From Acidovorax sp. Leaf78 (GTDB lineage: Bacteria; Pseudomonadota; Gammaproteobacteria; Burkholderiales; Burkholderiaceae_C): a stretch of DNA of 64,000 nucleotides. Location: contig NZ_LMLZ01000001.1 in NCBI RefSeq assembly GCF_001422735.1, forward strand, positions 649,869-713,868, in the 5' to 3' direction. The translations under genes were made by a program, and so were the position numbers. Below, piece by piece: positions 29,127-40,725 of this stretch; position 1 is the first letter of the stretch; every line of letters starts with the position of its first letter. The notes under the pieces were generated by a model, which was not told the origin of the DNA, did not search any database, and was given only the letters and a program-made list of their open reading frames with translations.

Positions 29127-31376
29127 ATGACCATCTTCAACAAAGTGACCAAGTCCTTCCAGTGGGGCGACAAGACCGTCGTCATGGAAACGGGCGAAAT
29201 CGCACGCCAGGCCTCCGGCGCCGTGCTGGTCAACATCGACGACACCGTGGTGCTGGCCACCGTGGTGGGCTCCAAGATCGCCAAGGCAGGCCAGGATTTC
29301 TTCCCGCTGACTGTCGACTACATCGAGAAGACGTACGCCGCCGGCAAGATCCCCGGCAGCTTCTTCAAGCGCGAAGCCAAGCCCAGCGAACTCGAAACGC
29401 TGACCAGCCGTCTGATCGACCGCCCGATCCGCCCCCTTTTCCCCGAAGGCTTCCACAACGACGTGCATGTGGTCATCCACACCATTTCGCTGAACCCTGA
29501 AGTGGACGCTGACATCGCCGCCATGATCGCCGTGAGCGCTGCTCTGTCGATCTCGGGCCTGCCGTTCAACGGCCCCATCGGCGCCGCACGCGTTGGCTAC
29601 ATCAACGGCGAATACGTGCTGAACCCTGGCCAGACCGCTCGCAAGAACTCGCAGATGGACCTGGTCGTGGCCGGTACCGAAGCTGCCGTGCTGATGGTCG
29701 AGTCCGAAGCGCAGCAATTGCCCGAAGACGTGATGCTGGGCGCTGTGGTGTTCGGTCACGAACAAGGCAAGGCGGCCATCAACGCCATCCATGAACTGGT
29801 GCGTGAAGCCGGCAAGCCCGTGTGGGACTGGCAGCCGCCTGCCAAGGACGAGCCCTTCATTGCCAAGGTGTCGCAACTGGCCGAAGAAAAGCTGCGCGCT
29901 GCCTACCAGATCCGCAGCAAGCAAGCCCGCACGCACGCACTGCGCGAAGCCACGGCTTCTGTGCTGTCGTCGCTGAAGGCCGAAGGCGCTGAATTCGACG
30001 CCGTGAAGGTCGAAGGCCTGCTGTTCGACATCGAAGCCAAGATCGTGCGCAGCCAGATCCTGGCCGGCGAGCCCCGCATCGACGGCCGCGACACGCGCAC
30101 CGTGCGCCCCATCGAAATCCGCAATTCCTTGCTGCCCCGTACCCACGGTTCGGCATTGTTCACGCGTGGCGAAACCCAGGCGCTGGTGATCTCCACGCTG
30201 GGTACCGAGCGTGACGCGCAGCGCATCGACGCGCTGGCCGGCGAGTTCGAAGACCGCTTCATGTTCCACTACAACATGCCTCCCTTTGCCACTGGCGAAG
30301 TGGGCCGCATGGGCTCTACCAAGCGCCGCGAAGTGGGTCATGGCCGTCTGGCCAAGCGCGCGCTGATCGCCGTGCTGCCGACCAAGGAAGAGTTTCCCTA
30401 CACCATCCGCGTGGTGTCGGAAATCACGGAATCCAACGGTTCTTCGTCCATGGCTTCGGTCTGCGGCGGCTGCCTGTCCATGATGGACGCCGGCGTGCCG
30501 ATGAAGGCCCACGTGGCTGGTATCGCCATGGGTCTGATCAAGGAAGACAACCGTTTTGCCGTGCTGACCGACATCCTGGGTGACGAAGATCATCTGGGCG
30601 ACATGGACTTCAAGGTGGCCGGTACCACCAGCGGCATCACCGCGCTGCAGATGGACATCAAGATCCAGGGCATCACCAAGGAAATCATGCAGGTCGCACT
30701 GGCGCAGGCCAAGGAAGCGCGCATGCACATCCTGGGCAAGATGCAGGAAGCCATGGGCGAAGCCAAGACTGAAGTGTCTGACTTCGCGCCCAAGCTCTAC
30801 ACGATGAAGATCAACCCCGAAAAGATCCGTGACGTGATCGGCAAGGGCGGTGCGGTGATCCGTGCGCTGACCGAAGAGACCGGCTGCCAGATCAACATTG
30901 AGGAAGACGGCACGATCACCATCGCCGCGACCGACGCAGCGAAGGCCGACGTGGCCAAGAAGCGCATCGAGCAGATCACGGCCGAAGTCGAGATCGGCAA
31001 GATCTACGAAGGCCCTGTGACGAAGATTCTGGACTTCGGCGCACTGATCAACCTGCTGCCCGGCAAGGATGGCCTGCTGCACATCAGCCAGATCGCGCAC
31101 GAGCGTGTCGAGAAGGTCTCCGACTACCTGACCGAAGGCCAGATCGTGAAGGTCAAGGTCATGGAAACCGACGAAAAGGGCCGTATCAAGCTCTCGATGA
31201 AGGTGCTGTCGGACCGTCCTGCCGGTGGTAGCGATCGTCCGGCGCCTGCAGAGCGCGGCGACCGCGAACCCCGCCGCGACCATGGTCGTGACGGCGGCCG
31301 CCCATCGGGTGACCAGCAACAGCAACAGCAGCAATCCCTGGCTTCGGACGGTGCGTCCGAGCAGGTGGTGGGCTGA
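29127..31376 (+). CDS. pnp: Polyribonucleotide nucleotidyltransferase (PNPase)
   Basis: Phosphorolytic 3'-5' exoribonuclease of 749 residues, a core part of the degradosome. Two RNase PH domains (first [24 protein letters not shown] start, second beginning near [15 protein letters not shown]), then the KH domain with [19 protein letters not shown] (about 570-590) and the S1 domain (about 620-690, [26 protein letters not shown]). The C-terminal tail is Arg/Asp/Gly-rich with a run of glutamines coded by CAG/CAA. AAAGGAG precedes the ATG. In E. coli the gene is self-regulated through its leader; a 160-bp leader is present here too. Confidence 0.98.
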   Translation: MTIFNKVTKSFQWGDKTVVMETGEIARQASGAVLVNIDDTVVLATVVGSKIAKAGQDFFPLTVDYIEKTYAAGKIPGSFFKREAKPSELETLTSRLIDRPIRPLFPEGFHNDVHVVIHTISLNPEVDADIAAMIAVSAALSISGLPFNGPIGAARVGYINGEYVLNPGQTARKNSQMDLVVAGTEAAVLMVESEAQQLPEDVMLGAVVFGHEQGKAAINAIHELVREAGKPVWDWQPPAKDEPFIAKVSQLAEEKLRAAYQIRSKQARTHALREATASVLSSLKAEGAEFDAVKVEGLLFDIEAKIVRSQILAGEPRIDGRDTRTVRPIEIRNSLLPRTHGSALFTRGETQALVISTLGTERDAQRIDALAGEFEDRFMFHYNMPPFATGEVGRMGSTKRREVGHGRLAKRALIAVLPTKEEFPYTIRVVSEITESNGSSSMASVCGGCLSMMDAGVPMKAHVAGIAMGLIKEDNRFAVLTDILGDEDHLGDMDFKVAGTTSGITALQMDIKIQGITKEIMQVALAQAKEARMHILGKMQEAMGEAKTEVSDFAPKLYTMKINPEKIRDVIGKGGAVIRALTEETGCQINIEEDGTITIAATDAAKADVAKKRIEQITAEVEIGKIYEGPVTKILDFGALINLLPGKDGLLHISQIAHERVEKVSDYLTEGQIVKVKVMETDEKGRIKLSMKVLSDRPAGGSDRPAPAERGDREPRRDHGRDGGRPSGDQQQQQQQSLASDGASEQVVG

Positions 31377-31393
31377 TCCGGCTGACGGGTCTA

Positions 31394-31458
31394 TTTGCTA
31401 TTGATTTTGTAGCTGCTGCCGCTTGTTGATCAAGCGGTAGCGGCCAAAATCGTTCAAA
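31394..31458 (+). repeat. Dispersed intergenic repeat, copy C
   Basis: Plus-strand copy between pnp and the quinone oxidoreductase gene: TTGCTATTG, then TTTTGTAGCTGCTGCCGCTTG and CAAGCGGTAGCGGCCAAAAT. It fills most of the 95-bp gap. Compare copies at 3072, 14435 and 49395. Confidence 0.6.
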
Positions 31459-31471
31459 CACCAGCTTTCCA

Positions 31472-32470
31472 ATGAACCGCAACATGCGCGCTGTTGAGAT
31501 CACCGCTTTCGGCGGGCCGGAGGTGCTGCGCCTGGGCGAGCGGCCAGTGCCGCAGCCCGGCGATGGCGAACTCCTGATCCGTGTGGCGGCCAGTGGCATC
31601 AACCGCCCCGATGTGCTCCAGCGCAAGGGGCACTACGCACCCCCGCCGGGAACTTCAGACCTGCCCGGTCTGGAGGTGGCGGGCGTGGTGGAGTCTGGCG
31701 ATTCGACCGCAATGGCCGCAGCCGGCATCCGCGTCGGTGACCGGGTGTGCGCGCTGGTCGCGGGTGGCGGGTATGCGCAGTGGTGCGTGGCGCCCGTTGT
31801 CCAGTGCTTGCCCGTGCCTGAAGGGTTCAGCGATGTCGAGGCGGCATCGCTGCCTGAGACCTTCTTCACGGTGTGGAGCAATGTCTTCGACCGGGGTCGT
31901 CTGCAAGCGGGTGAGAGCCTGCTGGTGCAGGGCGGCACCAGCGGCATTGGCGTGACGGCGTTGCAGCTGGCGCATGCATTCGGTGCGACGGTCATCGCGA
32001 CGGCGGGCAGCGACAGCAAGTGCGCAGCCTGCCTGGAGTTGGGTGCGCACCATGCCATCAACTACAAGTCACAGGATTTCGTGGCCGAAGTCCAGCGCAT
32101 CACCGATGGCAAGGGTGTCGACGTGGTGCTCGACATGGTGGCGGGCGACTATGTGGCGCGCGAAGTGGAGTGTCTGGCGGAGGATGGCCGTATCGTCATC
32201 ATCGCCGTGCAGGGCGGGGTGAAGGGCGACTTCAATGCGGGGCTTGTCCTGCGCCGCCGCCTGACCATCACCGGTTCCACGCTGCGCCCTCGTTCCGTGG
32301 CGTTCAAGGGTGCCATCGCGCAAGCACTGCGCGAGAAGGTGTGGCCTTTGCTGGCTGAAGGCAAGGTGCGGCCGGTCATCCACAGCACGTTCGAGGCGGC
32401 CCATGCGGCCGACGCGCATGCGCTGATGGAGTCGAACCAGCACATTGGCAAGATCGTTTTGACGTGGTGA
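31472..32470 (+). CDS. NAD(P)H quinone oxidoreductase, PIG3/QOR type
   Basis: Zinc-independent medium-chain reductase of 332 residues. The quinone-oxidoreductase N terminus ([15 protein letters not shown], so ATG 31484 is also possible), [20 protein letters not shown], and the cofactor-binding [20 protein letters not shown] with ATAGSDSKC are visible; PIG3-type enzymes prefer NADPH. No catalytic zinc ligands are seen. The stop lies within a few bases of tpiA, which suggests an operon. Confidence 0.88.
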   Translation: MNRNMRAVEITAFGGPEVLRLGERPVPQPGDGELLIRVAASGINRPDVLQRKGHYAPPPGTSDLPGLEVAGVVESGDSTAMAAAGIRVGDRVCALVAGGGYAQWCVAPVVQCLPVPEGFSDVEAASLPETFFTVWSNVFDRGRLQAGESLLVQGGTSGIGVTALQLAHAFGATVIATAGSDSKCAACLELGAHHAINYKSQDFVAEVQRITDGKGVDVVLDMVAGDYVAREVECLAEDGRIVIIAVQGGVKGDFNAGLVLRRRLTITGSTLRPRSVAFKGAIAQALREKVWPLLAEGKVRPVIHSTFEAAHAADAHALMESNQHIGKIVLTW

Positions 32471-32472
32471 TC

Positions 32473-33222
32473 ATGAACAGCAAGAAGAAACTCATTGCCG
32501 GCAACTGGAAGATGAACGGCAGCCTGGCTGCCAACGAAGCGCTGCTCCGGGCCATCATTGCGGGCTTGGGTGATGCCGTTTGCGATGTGGCCGTGGCAGT
32601 GCCTGCGCCTTATCTGGCGCAGGTGCAGTCGCTCACTTCCGGGTCTGCAGTGTCTGTCGCATCGCAGGATGTGTCGCAGCATGAAGCAGGTGCGTTCACC
32701 GGTGAGGTGTCCGCAGGCATGCTCAAGGACTTCGGCGTGCGGTATGCCCTGGTGGGGCACTCCGAACGCCGCCAATACCACGGGGAAACCGACGTGGTGG
32801 TGGCCGAAAAGGCGCAGCGCGCACTGGCGGCCGGCGTGACGCCGATCGTCTGTGTGGGCGAAACCCTGCAGGAGCGCGAAGCAGGGCAGACCGAGGTGGT
32901 GGTCAAGCGCCAACTCGCCGCTGTCATTCATCTCAACGGCCACTGCATCAGTGAAGTGGTGGTGGCGTATGAGCCGGTGTGGGCGATCGGGACAGGCCGC
33001 ACGGCATCGCCTGAACAGGCGCAGGCCGTGCATGCCGTGCTGCGGGCGCAACTGGCCGCTGCCAGCGAGCACGCCGACCGCATCCGCCTGCTGTACGGCG
33101 GCAGCATGAATGCCGCCAATGCAGCGCAATTGCTTGCGCAGCCCGATATCGATGGCGGGCTCGTTGGTGGAGCATCCCTCAAGGCCCCCGACTTTTTACA
33201 AATCATTGCCGCTGCCCGTTGA
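32473..33222 (+). CDS. tpiA: Triosephosphate isomerase
   Basis: Glycolytic enzyme interconverting dihydroxyacetone phosphate and glyceraldehyde 3-phosphate, 249 residues. Active-site lysine in AGNWKMNG, catalytic histidine in LVGHSERR, glutamate in [11 protein letters not shown], and the phosphate loop LYGGSMN with [12 protein letters not shown] 32473 matches the family N terminus; a GTG at 32464 would add three residues and overlap the upstream stop. Followed by secG after 42 bp. Confidence 0.97.
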   Translation: MNSKKKLIAGNWKMNGSLAANEALLRAIIAGLGDAVCDVAVAVPAPYLAQVQSLTSGSAVSVASQDVSQHEAGAFTGEVSAGMLKDFGVRYALVGHSERRQYHGETDVVVAEKAQRALAAGVTPIVCVGETLQEREAGQTEVVVKRQLAAVIHLNGHCISEVVVAYEPVWAIGTGRTASPEQAQAVHAVLRAQLAAASEHADRIRLLYGGSMNAANAAQLLAQPDIDGGLVGGASLKAPDFLQIIAAAR

Positions 33223-33264
33223 GGTGGTGGTCCAAGCATCTATTCAATCAGGAGTGAACAGAGA

Positions 33265-33642
33265 ATGAACGTGATCGTGAATGTGGTTTTGGCAGTGCAG
33301 ATGCTGTCGGCGCTGGGGATGATCGGACTGGTTCTGGTCCAGCATGGCAAGGGTGCCGACATGGGCGCCGCCTTCGGCAGTGGTACCTCGGGCAGCCTTT
33401 TCGGCGCCAGCGGTAGTGCCAACTTTCTGTCCCGCAGCACGGCAGTGCTGGCGGCTGTTTTCTTCGTGGCAACCCTGGCGCTGGCCTATTTCGGCAATTC
33501 CCGTCCCGCAGGCACGGGCAGCGTGCTGGAGTCTCCGGCGGCTGCAGTGCCTGCTGGTTCGGCGCCTGCTGCGTCGGCGCCCGAAGTGCCTGCTGCTCCT
33601 GCCGTACCGGCATCGGGCGCTGCGCAGATTCCGACCAAATAA
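33265..33642 (+). CDS. secG: Preprotein translocase subunit SecG
   Basis: A 125-residue inner-membrane protein of the SecYEG channel. Two hydrophobic segments (VVLAVQMLSALGMIGLVLVQ and STAVLAAVFFVATLALAYFG) flank the conserved GKGADMGAAFGSG..GSLFGASG loop. The C-terminal about 40 residues are Ala/Pro-rich. tpiA lies directly upstream and tRNA-Leu plus nuoA downstream, the usual order in beta-proteobacteria. Confidence 0.95.
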   Translation: MNVIVNVVLAVQMLSALGMIGLVLVQHGKGADMGAAFGSGTSGSLFGASGSANFLSRSTAVLAAVFFVATLALAYFGNSRPAGTGSVLESPAAAVPAGSAPAASAPEVPAAPAVPASGAAQIPTK

Positions 33643-33655
33643 TCTGCCCTAAATT

Positions 33656-33683
33656 GGTTCGGCAAAGCCGAACCAGGGTTTTT
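33656..33683 (+). terminator. Terminator after secG
   Basis: Stem GGTTCGGC/GCCGAACC (33656-33663 with 33667-33674) with a three-base loop, then AGGGTTTTT. It separates the pnp-secG group from the tRNA gene. Confidence 0.75.
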
Positions 33684-33756
33684 CCGGAGTAGAATCCCGG
33701 ATTGTCTGGAAAGCCAAAACCGCAAGGTTCCTCATGCCATCCAGATGCACACATCA

Positions 33757-33841
33757 GCCGTCGTGGTGAAATTGGTAGACACGCTATCTTGAGGGGGTAG
33801 TGGCGAAAGCTGTGCGAGTTCGAGTCTCGCCGACGGCACCA
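33757..33841 (+). tRNA. tRNA-Leu (anticodon GAG)
   Basis: An 85-nt class II tRNA. The seven-base acceptor stem pairs 33757-33763 with 33831-33837; the discriminator A is at 33838 and CCA (33839-33841) is encoded. The anticodon loop TTGAGGG places GAG at 33791-33793, with a 5-bp stem (CTATC/GGTAG). A long variable arm and the GTTCGAGTC T-loop are present. nuoA begins 73 bp later. Confidence 0.95.
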
Positions 33842-33914
33842 AAACAAAGGCCTCCCCGACATGCCCTGCGAAGGACATGTCGGGCCAGGCTACAGCGGTG
33901 AGCACATCCTCAAG

Positions 33915-34274
33915 ATGAACCTCGATCAGTACCTCCCCGTCCTTTTGTTCATCTTGGTTGGCATCGCCGTTGGCGTTGTCCCCTTGGTACTAGGCTACAT
34001 ACTGGGCCCCAATCGCCCGGATGCCGCAAAAAACTCCCCCTACGAATGCGGCTTTGAGGCCTTCGAGGACGCGCGAATGAAATTCGACGTGCGCTACTAC
34101 CTCGTGGCCATCTTGTTCATTCTGTTCGATCTCGAAATCGCCTTTCTCTTTCCGTGGGCCGTTACCTTGCATGAGGTGGGCATCGCTGGATTCGTGGCGG
34201 TCGTGATTTTCCTGGCCATCCTGGTCGTGGGTTTTGCCTACGAATGGAAAAAGGGTGCCCTGGATTGGGAATGA
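33915..34274 (+). CDS. nuoA: NADH-quinone oxidoreductase subunit A
   Basis: A 119-residue membrane subunit of complex I with three hydrophobic helices and the conserved [28 protein letters not shown] loop. ATG 33915 (MNLDQYLP) is the family start; the frame from 33861 would overlap the tRNA downstream region. First gene of the nuo operon. Confidence 0.96.
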   Translation: MNLDQYLPVLLFILVGIAVGVVPLVLGYILGPNRPDAAKNSPYECGFEAFEDARMKFDVRYYLVAILFILFDLEIAFLFPWAVTLHEVGIAGFVAVVIFLAILVVGFAYEWKKGALDWE

Positions 34275-34307
34275 GCTGGCTTTTGCAGCAAGCACAAGGA
34301 TGATGCA

Positions 34308-34787
34308 ATGATTGAAGGCGTGATGAAGGAAGGCTTCATCACCACGAGCTATGACTCCGTGGTGAATTGGGCCAAAACCGGCTCGCTGTGGCCCATGACC
34401 TTCGGTCTGGCCTGCTGCGCGGTCGAAATGATGCACGCGGCGGCAGCGCGCTACGACATCGGCCGCTTCGGTGCCGAAGTGTTCCGCGCCAGCCCCCGCC
34501 AGTCCGATCTGATGATCGTGGCCGGCACGCTGTGCAACAAGATGGCGCCGGCACTGCGCAAGGTGTACGACCAGATGTCGGAGCCCCGCTGGGTGCTGTC
34601 GATGGGCTCGTGCGCCAATGGCGGCGGGTACTACCATTACAGCTACTCCGTGGTGCGCGGTTGCGACCGTATCGTGCCTGTGGATGTGTATGTGCCCGGC
34701 TGCCCGCCCACGGCAGAAGCGCTGATCTACGGCATCATCCAGCTGCAGCAGAAGATCCGCCGCACCAACACCATTGCTCGTGTCTGA
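34308..34787 (+). CDS. nuoB: NADH-quinone oxidoreductase subunit B
   Basis: A 159-residue peripheral-arm subunit that binds the [4Fe-4S] cluster N2, the last carrier before quinone. The cluster ligands are visible: the vicinal CC in [11 protein letters not shown], the Cys in [17 protein letters not shown], and [11 protein letters not shown]. It ends 10 bases before nuoC. Confidence 0.97.
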   Translation: MIEGVMKEGFITTSYDSVVNWAKTGSLWPMTFGLACCAVEMMHAAAARYDIGRFGAEVFRASPRQSDLMIVAGTLCNKMAPALRKVYDQMSEPRWVLSMGSCANGGGYYHYSYSVVRGCDRIVPVDVYVPGCPPTAEALIYGIIQLQQKIRRTNTIARV

Positions 34788-34797
34788 AGGGTTGATG

Positions 34798-35406
34798 ATG
34801 ACTTCTGTTGCCATTCGGCCTGAAAAACTCAAGGACCACATCGCCGCGGCCTTGGGCTCCAAGGTGCGCCAGATCTCGATCGCCCTGGAAGAGGTGACCG
34901 TGGTGGTTGCTGCGGCCGATTACCTCGAAGCGATGCGCGTCCTGCGCGATGCCGAAGGTTGCCGTTTCGAACAACTGGTGGATCTGTGCGGGGTGGACTA
35001 CTCCTCCTACGCCGACCAGGTGCATGAAGGCGCGCGCTATTGCGTGGTGTCGCACCTGCTGTCCGTCAGCCTGAACCAGCGCGTGCGCGTGAAGGTGTTC
35101 TGCGCGGACGACGATTTTCCGGTGGTGGCATCTGTGTCCGACCTCTGGAGCTCTGCCAACTGGTACGAGCGCGAAGCGTTCGATCTGTTTGGCATCGTGT
35201 TCGACGGCCACAACGATCTGCGCCGCATCCTGACGGACTACGGCTTCATCGGCCATCCTTTCCGCAAGGACTTCCCGCTGTCGGGCCACGTCGAGATGCG
35301 CTATGACACCGAGCAGCGCCGCGTGGTGTACGAGCCCGTGTCGATCGAGCCGCGTGAAATCACGCCGCGCATCATCCGCGAAGACAAGTACGGAGGCCTG
35401 CACTAA
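34798..35406 (+). CDS. nuoC: NADH-quinone oxidoreductase subunit C
   Basis: A 202-residue peripheral subunit, 30 kDa type, with the signature [32 protein letters not shown]. Tandem ATGs at 34795 and 34798; GAAGG at 34786-34790 is better spaced for the second. It docks with NuoD around the quinone site. Unlike in E. coli, C and D are separate genes here. Confidence 0.96.
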   Translation: MTSVAIRPEKLKDHIAAALGSKVRQISIALEEVTVVVAAADYLEAMRVLRDAEGCRFEQLVDLCGVDYSSYADQVHEGARYCVVSHLLSVSLNQRVRVKVFCADDDFPVVASVSDLWSSANWYEREAFDLFGIVFDGHNDLRRILTDYGFIGHPFRKDFPLSGHVEMRYDTEQRRVVYEPVSIEPREITPRIIREDKYGGLH

Positions 35407-35433
35407 GGCGCCCTGCGCCCCACGTGACCCACC

Positions 35434-36687
35434 ATGGCTGAAATCAAGAACTACTCCCTGAACTTTGGTCCGCAGCACCCGGCAGCACACGGCGTGCTGC
35501 GGCTGGTGCTCGAGCTCGACGGCGAAGTCGTGCAGCGCGCCGACCCCCACATCGGCCTGCTGCATCGCGCGACCGAAAAGCTCGCCGAGCACAAGACCTA
35601 TATCCAGTCGCTGCCCTACATGGACCGGCTGGACTACGTCTCGATGATGTGCAACGAGCACGCCTACTGCCTGGCCATCGAGAAGCTGATGGGCCTGGAA
35701 GTGCCCATCCGCGCGCAGTACATCCGTGTGATGTTCTCCGAAATCACCCGTCTGCTGAACCACCTGATGTGGCTCGGTTCGCACGGCAACGATTGCGGCA
35801 GCTCCACCATCCTGATCTACACCTTCCGCGAGCGTGAAGACCTGTTCGACATGTACGAAGCCGTCTCCGGCGCGCGCATGCACGCGGCGTACTTCCGTCC
35901 GGGCGGCGTGTACCGCGACCTGCCGGATTCCATGCCGCAGTACAAGGTCAGCAAGATCAAGAACGCCAAGGCCCTGGAGGCCATGAACAAGAACCGCCAA
36001 GGTTCCATGCTCGACTTCATCGACGACTTCACGCAGCGCTTCCCCGCCTGTGTGGATGAGTACGAAACCCTGCTGACCGACAACCGCATCTGGAAGCAGC
36101 GCACCGTCGGCATCGGCGTGGTGCCCCCGGAGCGCGCGCTGAACCTGGGCATGACCGGCCCCATGCTGCGGGGCTCGGGCATTGCCTGGGACCTGCGCAA
36201 GACGCAGCCCTACGACGTGTACGACCGCATGGACTTCGATGTGCCGGTGGGCAAGACGGGCGATTGCTACGACCGCTACCTGGTGCGCGTGCATGAAATG
36301 CGCGAGTCCAACCGCATCATCAAGCAGTGCGTGGACTGGCTGCGCGCCAACCCCGGCCCGGTGATCACGGACAACCACAAGGTGGCTGCGCCGTCCCGCG
36401 AATCCATGAAGTCCAACATGGAAGAGCTGATCCACCACTTCAAGCTGTTCACCGAAGGTTTCCATGTGCCCGAGGGCGAGGCTTATGCCGCCGTCGAGCA
36501 TCCCAAGGGCGAGTTCGGCATCTATCTCGTGAGCGATGGCGCCAACAAGCCTTACCGCCTGAAGATCCGCGCTCCTGGCTTTGCCCACCTGGCCACGCTC
36601 GATGAAATGGCCCGTGGTCACATGATCGCCGACGCCGTGGCCATCATCGGCACCATGGATATCGTGTTCGGGGAGATTGACCGATGA
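35434..36687 (+). CDS. nuoD: NADH-quinone oxidoreductase subunit D
   Basis: A 417-residue 49-kDa-type subunit. [21 protein letters not shown] near the N terminus (quinone-site His), the [10 protein letters not shown] and [12 protein letters not shown] segments, and the C-terminal FGEIDR are the family marks. It lines the quinone-binding pocket with NuoB. Its stop overlaps the nuoE start (ATGA at 36684-36687). Confidence 0.97.
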   Translation: MAEIKNYSLNFGPQHPAAHGVLRLVLELDGEVVQRADPHIGLLHRATEKLAEHKTYIQSLPYMDRLDYVSMMCNEHAYCLAIEKLMGLEVPIRAQYIRVMFSEITRLLNHLMWLGSHGNDCGSSTILIYTFREREDLFDMYEAVSGARMHAAYFRPGGVYRDLPDSMPQYKVSKIKNAKALEAMNKNRQGSMLDFIDDFTQRFPACVDEYETLLTDNRIWKQRTVGIGVVPPERALNLGMTGPMLRGSGIAWDLRKTQPYDVYDRMDFDVPVGKTGDCYDRYLVRVHEMRESNRIIKQCVDWLRANPGPVITDNHKVAAPSRESMKSNMEELIHHFKLFTEGFHVPEGEAYAAVEHPKGEFGIYLVSDGANKPYRLKIRAPGFAHLATLDEMARGHMIADAVAIIGTMDIVFGEIDR

Positions 36688-37223
36688 GTAGTACGACCGA
36701 ATCGAAGAACCCCGCTGCGGGTACCGCTGCCGCCATCACCGAGGCGACGCTCGCCCGGTTTGCGCGTGAAGTGGCCAAGTACCCGCCCGAGCAGGCGCAG
36801 TCCGCCGTGATGGCCTGCCTGGCCATCGTGCAGCAGGAGCAGGGCTGGGTCAGCGTCGAGAGCGAGGCCGTGATCGCCGATTACCTGGGCATGGCCCAGA
36901 TCGCGGTGCACGAAGTCACCACGTTCTACAACATGTACAACCAGCAGCCGACGGGCAAGTACAAGCTCAACGTTTGCACCAACCTGCCTTGCCAGCTGCG
37001 CGACGGCCAGAAGGCATTGCACCACCTCGAGAAGAAGCTGGGCGTGACCATGGGCCAAACGACGCCCGATGGCCTGTTCACGCTGCAGCAGTGCGAGTGC
37101 CTCGGCGCCTGCGCCGACGCGCCCGTGATGCTGGTCAACGACCGCACCATGTGCAGCTTCATGGACACCGACAAGCTTGACCAGCTGGTCGACGGCCTCA
37201 AGGCCGCAGAGGGGCAAGCATGA
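36684..37223 (+). CDS. nuoE: NADH-quinone oxidoreductase subunit E
   Basis: A 179-residue subunit of the NADH dehydrogenase module carrying the [2Fe-2S] cluster N1a: ligands are the CTNLPC pair and the CECLGAC segment. The first about 20 residues are an extra Ser/Thr/Ala stretch. Overlaps nuoD and nuoF by four bases each, so translation is coupled. Confidence 0.96.
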   Translation: MSSTTESKNPAAGTAAAITEATLARFAREVAKYPPEQAQSAVMACLAIVQQEQGWVSVESEAVIADYLGMAQIAVHEVTTFYNMYNQQPTGKYKLNVCTNLPCQLRDGQKALHHLEKKLGVTMGQTTPDGLFTLQQCECLGACADAPVMLVNDRTMCSFMDTDKLDQLVDGLKAAEGQA

Positions 37224-38575
37224 CCACTGCCGCACAAATCCTCTCGCAGTTTCAGGCGACCGGCGTCCAGACCTGCTTCCACGACCGCCACATCAACCCG
37301 CAGATCGTTGCGGGCCTGGATGGCACGAACTGGGGCATCAAAGACTACGAAGCGCGTGGCGGCTACGAAGCGCTGCGCAAGATCCTGGCCCAGGGCGAAG
37401 GCGCAGGCCTGACGCAAGACCAGGTGATCGCCACCGTCAAGGAATCGGGCCTGCGCGGCCGCGGCGGTGCGGGCTTTCCGACCGGTCTCAAGTGGAGCTT
37501 CATGCCCCGCTCGTTCCCGGGCCAAAAGTACCTGGTGTGCAACTCGGACGAAGGCGAACCGGGCACCTGCAAGGACCGCGACATCCTGCAGTTCAACCCG
37601 CACATCGTCATCGAAGGCATGATCATCGCGGCCTACGCGATGGGCATTTCCGTGGGCTACAACTACATCCACGGCGAAATCTTCCAGACCTACGACCGCT
37701 TCGAAGAAGCGCTCGAAGAAGCACGCGCTGCGGGTTACCTGGGCGACAAGATCCTGGGCAGCAACTTCAGCTTCCAGTTGCATGCAGCGCACGGTTTCGG
37801 CGCCTACATCTGCGGCGAAGAAACCGCGTTGCTCGAATCGCTGGAAGGCAAGAAGGGCCAGCCGCGCTTCAAGCCACCGTTTCCGGCCAGCTTCGGTCTG
37901 TACGGCAAGCCCACCACCATCAACAACACCGAGACCTTCGCGGCCGTGCCGTGGATCATCCGCAATGGCGGCGCGGCGTACCTCGAGTGTGGCAAGCCCA
38001 ACAACGGCGGCACCAAGATCTTCTCGGTCTCCGGCGACGTGGAAAAGCCCGGCAACTACGAAGTGCCCATGGGCACCCCGTTTGCCAAGCTGCTTGAACT
38101 GGCCGGTGGCGTGCGCAAGGGTCGCCAGCTCAAGGCGGTGATCCCGGGTGGCTCGTCCTCCCCGGTGCTGCCCGCGTCCGTCATCATGGAATGCACGATG
38201 GACTACGACTCCATCGCCAAGGCCGGCTCGATGCTGGGCTCCGGTGCCGTGATCGTGATGGATGACTCCCGCAGCATGGTCGAGAGCCTGCTGCGCCTGT
38301 CGTACTTCTATTCGCACGAATCCTGCGGCCAATGCACGCCCTGCCGCGAAGGCACGGGCTGGATGTGGCGCGTGATCGACCGCATTCAGCACAACCAGGG
38401 CCGCACGGGCGACCTGGACCTGCTCAATTCGGTGGCAGACAACATCCAGGGCCGCACGATCTGCGCGCTGGGCGACGCCGCCGCAATGCCGGTGCGCGCC
38501 ATGCTCAAGCATTTCCGTCCCGAGTTTGAAGCACTGATCCGGAACAACGCCTCCCAGGCCGCGACCTCCGCCTGA
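37220..38575 (+). CDS. nuoF: NADH-quinone oxidoreductase subunit F
   Basis: A 451-residue NADH-binding subunit. [13 protein letters not shown] is the FMN/NADH-binding glycine loop, [14 protein letters not shown] follows, and the [4Fe-4S] N3 ligands lie in [14 protein letters not shown] plus the later [10 protein letters not shown] cysteine. NADH is oxidised here. Confidence 0.97.
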   Translation: MTTAAQILSQFQATGVQTCFHDRHINPQIVAGLDGTNWGIKDYEARGGYEALRKILAQGEGAGLTQDQVIATVKESGLRGRGGAGFPTGLKWSFMPRSFPGQKYLVCNSDEGEPGTCKDRDILQFNPHIVIEGMIIAAYAMGISVGYNYIHGEIFQTYDRFEEALEEARAAGYLGDKILGSNFSFQLHAAHGFGAYICGEETALLESLEGKKGQPRFKPPFPASFGLYGKPTTINNTETFAAVPWIIRNGGAAYLECGKPNNGGTKIFSVSGDVEKPGNYEVPMGTPFAKLLELAGGVRKGRQLKAVIPGGSSSPVLPASVIMECTMDYDSIAKAGSMLGSGAVIVMDDSRSMVESLLRLSYFYSHESCGQCTPCREGTGWMWRVIDRIQHNQGRTGDLDLLNSVADNIQGRTICALGDAAAMPVRAMLKHFRPEFEALIRNNASQAATSA

Positions 38576-38589
38576 TCGCGAGAAGACAT

Positions 38590-40725
38590 ATGGTTGAAAT
38601 TGAACTGGACGGTCAGAAAGTGGAAGTCGCCGAAGGCTGCATGGTGATGCATGCAGCCGAGAAGGCGGGCACGTACATTCCGCATTTCTGCTACCACAAG
38701 AAGCTCTCGATCGCCGCCAACTGCCGCATGTGCCTGGTGGACGTCGAGAAGGCTCCCAAGCCCATGCCTGCCTGCGCCACGCCGGTGACGCAGGGCATGA
38801 TCGTACGCACCAAGAGCGACAAGGCCATCAAGGCCCAGGCGTCGGTCATGGAGTTTCTGCTGATCAACCACCCGCTGGACTGCCCCATCTGCGACCAGGG
38901 CGGTGAGTGCCAGCTGCAGGACCTGGCCGTCGGCTACGGCGGTTCGTCCTCGCGCTACGAGGAAGAAAAGCGCGTGGTCTTCCACAAGGACGTCGGCCCG
39001 CTGATCTCCATGGAAGAGATGAGCCGCTGCATCCACTGCACCCGCTGCGTGCGCTTCGGCCAGGAAGTGGCCGGCGTGATGGAGCTCGGGATGATCCACC
39101 GTGGCGAGCACTCCGAGATCACCACCGTGGTGGGCGATACCGTGGACTCCGAGCTGTCGGGCAACATGATCGACATCTGCCCCGTGGGCGCGCTCACGAG
39201 CAAGCCGTTCCGCTACAGCGCCCGCACCTGGGAACTCTCGCGCCGCCGCTCCGTCAGCCCACACGACTCCACCGGCTCCAACCTGATCGTTCAGGTCAAG
39301 AACCACAAGGTGATGCGCGTGGTGCCGCTCGAGAACGAAGCCGTCAACGAGTGCTGGATCGCCGACCGCGACCGCTTCTCTTATGAATCGCTCAACAGCG
39401 ACGACCGCCTGACCCAGCCCATGCTCAAGCAGGGCGGTGTCTGGAAGACCGTCGACTGGCAGACCGCGCTCGAGTACGTGGCCAACGGCCTCAAGAACAT
39501 CAAGAACGACCACGGCGTGGGCAGCATCGGCGCCCTGGTCAGCCCACACAGCACGGTCGAGGAGCTGTACCTGGCCGGCGCGCTGGTGCGCGGCCTAGGC
39601 AGCGACAACATCGACTACCGCCTGCGCAACGCCGAGTTCGCCGCGCCCGAAGGCATCCGCTGGCTGGGTACGTCCATCGCTTCGCTGTCCACGCTGCAAC
39701 GCGTGCTGGTGGTGGGTTCCAACCTGCGCAAGGACCATCCGCTGTTCGCACAGCGCATCCGCCAGGCTGCCCGCCATGGCGCTCAGGTCAGCGCAGTGGG
39801 TTCGGTCGCCCAAGATTGGGCCATGCCCGTGCAGTCGTTCATGGCGCAAGGCGCCGACGAATGGGTGCAGACGCTCGGTGGCATTGCCTCCGCCGTGGCC
39901 CAGGAAAAGGGCGTTGCCGCTCCTCAAGGTGCTGCAGCCCACAACGACGCCACCCAGGCCATTGCCCGCTCGCTGCTGGGCGGCGAACGTAAGGCCGTGC
40001 TGCTGGGCAACGCCGCAGCGCACCACGCGCAGGCCACGCAATTGCTCGCTCTGGCCAACTGGATTGGCGAGAACACGGGTGCGTCCGTGGGCTATCTGAC
40101 GGAAGCCGCCAATACGGTGGGCGCGCAGTTTGCGGGTGCTCATCCTGTGAACGGTGGATTGAGTGCGGGCCAGATGCTCTCGGGTGGACTGAAGGCGGCT
40201 TTGCTGCTCAACACCGAGCCTGTTTATGACTCGGCTGCAGGTGCCAACGCTGCTGCTGCGCTGTCTGGTGCAGAGATGGTGGTGACCTTGAGCCCCTTCA
40301 AGGCCAACCTGGAGTTCAGTGACGTTCTGTTGCCAATTGCTCCCTTCACTGAAACTTCCGGCAGCTTCATCAACGCCGAAGGCCGCCTGCAAAGCTTCCA
40401 TGCCGTGGTGCGCCCGCTCGGCGATACCCGCCCTGCGTGGAAGGTGCTGCGTGTGCTGGCCAATCTGCTGGGTGTGTCCGGTTTCGACTTCGAGACCTCG
40501 CAAGACGTGCTGGCACGCGCCACCAACGCGGCGGCCGGTACGCTCACCCGCGTGCCCGCTGAACAGCTGTCCAATGTGGTGACGGCGGCGGTGCCTGCTG
40601 CGGCAGGATCGGCCGGTGAGCCTGTGGTCGCTTCCATCTACCAACTCGACGGCCTCGTGCGCCGTTCCACGTCGCTGCAGCTCACGGCTGATGCGCGCCT
40701 GGCTCGTGAAGGAGTCGCTGCATGA
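38590..40725 (+). CDS. nuoG: NADH-quinone oxidoreductase subunit G
   Basis: A 711-residue subunit carrying several iron-sulfur clusters. N-terminal [2Fe-2S] domain ([18 protein letters not shown]), the His/Cys cluster region ([18 protein letters not shown]), and [4Fe-4S] ligands in [11 protein letters not shown] and IDICPVGAL; then a molybdopterin-oxidoreductase-like domain without cofactor. This is the short form of the family (E. coli about 910), typical of beta-proteobacteria. Overlaps nuoH by four bases. Confidence 0.97.
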   Translation: MVEIELDGQKVEVAEGCMVMHAAEKAGTYIPHFCYHKKLSIAANCRMCLVDVEKAPKPMPACATPVTQGMIVRTKSDKAIKAQASVMEFLLINHPLDCPICDQGGECQLQDLAVGYGGSSSRYEEEKRVVFHKDVGPLISMEEMSRCIHCTRCVRFGQEVAGVMELGMIHRGEHSEITTVVGDTVDSELSGNMIDICPVGALTSKPFRYSARTWELSRRRSVSPHDSTGSNLIVQVKNHKVMRVVPLENEAVNECWIADRDRFSYESLNSDDRLTQPMLKQGGVWKTVDWQTALEYVANGLKNIKNDHGVGSIGALVSPHSTVEELYLAGALVRGLGSDNIDYRLRNAEFAAPEGIRWLGTSIASLSTLQRVLVVGSNLRKDHPLFAQRIRQAARHGAQVSAVGSVAQDWAMPVQSFMAQGADEWVQTLGGIASAVAQEKGVAAPQGAAAHNDATQAIARSLLGGERKAVLLGNAAAHHAQATQLLALANWIGENTGASVGYLTEAANTVGAQFAGAHPVNGGLSAGQMLSGGLKAALLLNTEPVYDSAAGANAAAALSGAEMVVTLSPFKANLEFSDVLLPIAPFTETSGSFINAEGRLQSFHAVVRPLGDTRPAWKVLRVLANLLGVSGFDFETSQDVLARATNAAAGTLTRVPAEQLSNVVTAAVPAAAGSAGEPVVASIYQLDGLVRRSTSLQLTADARLAREGVAA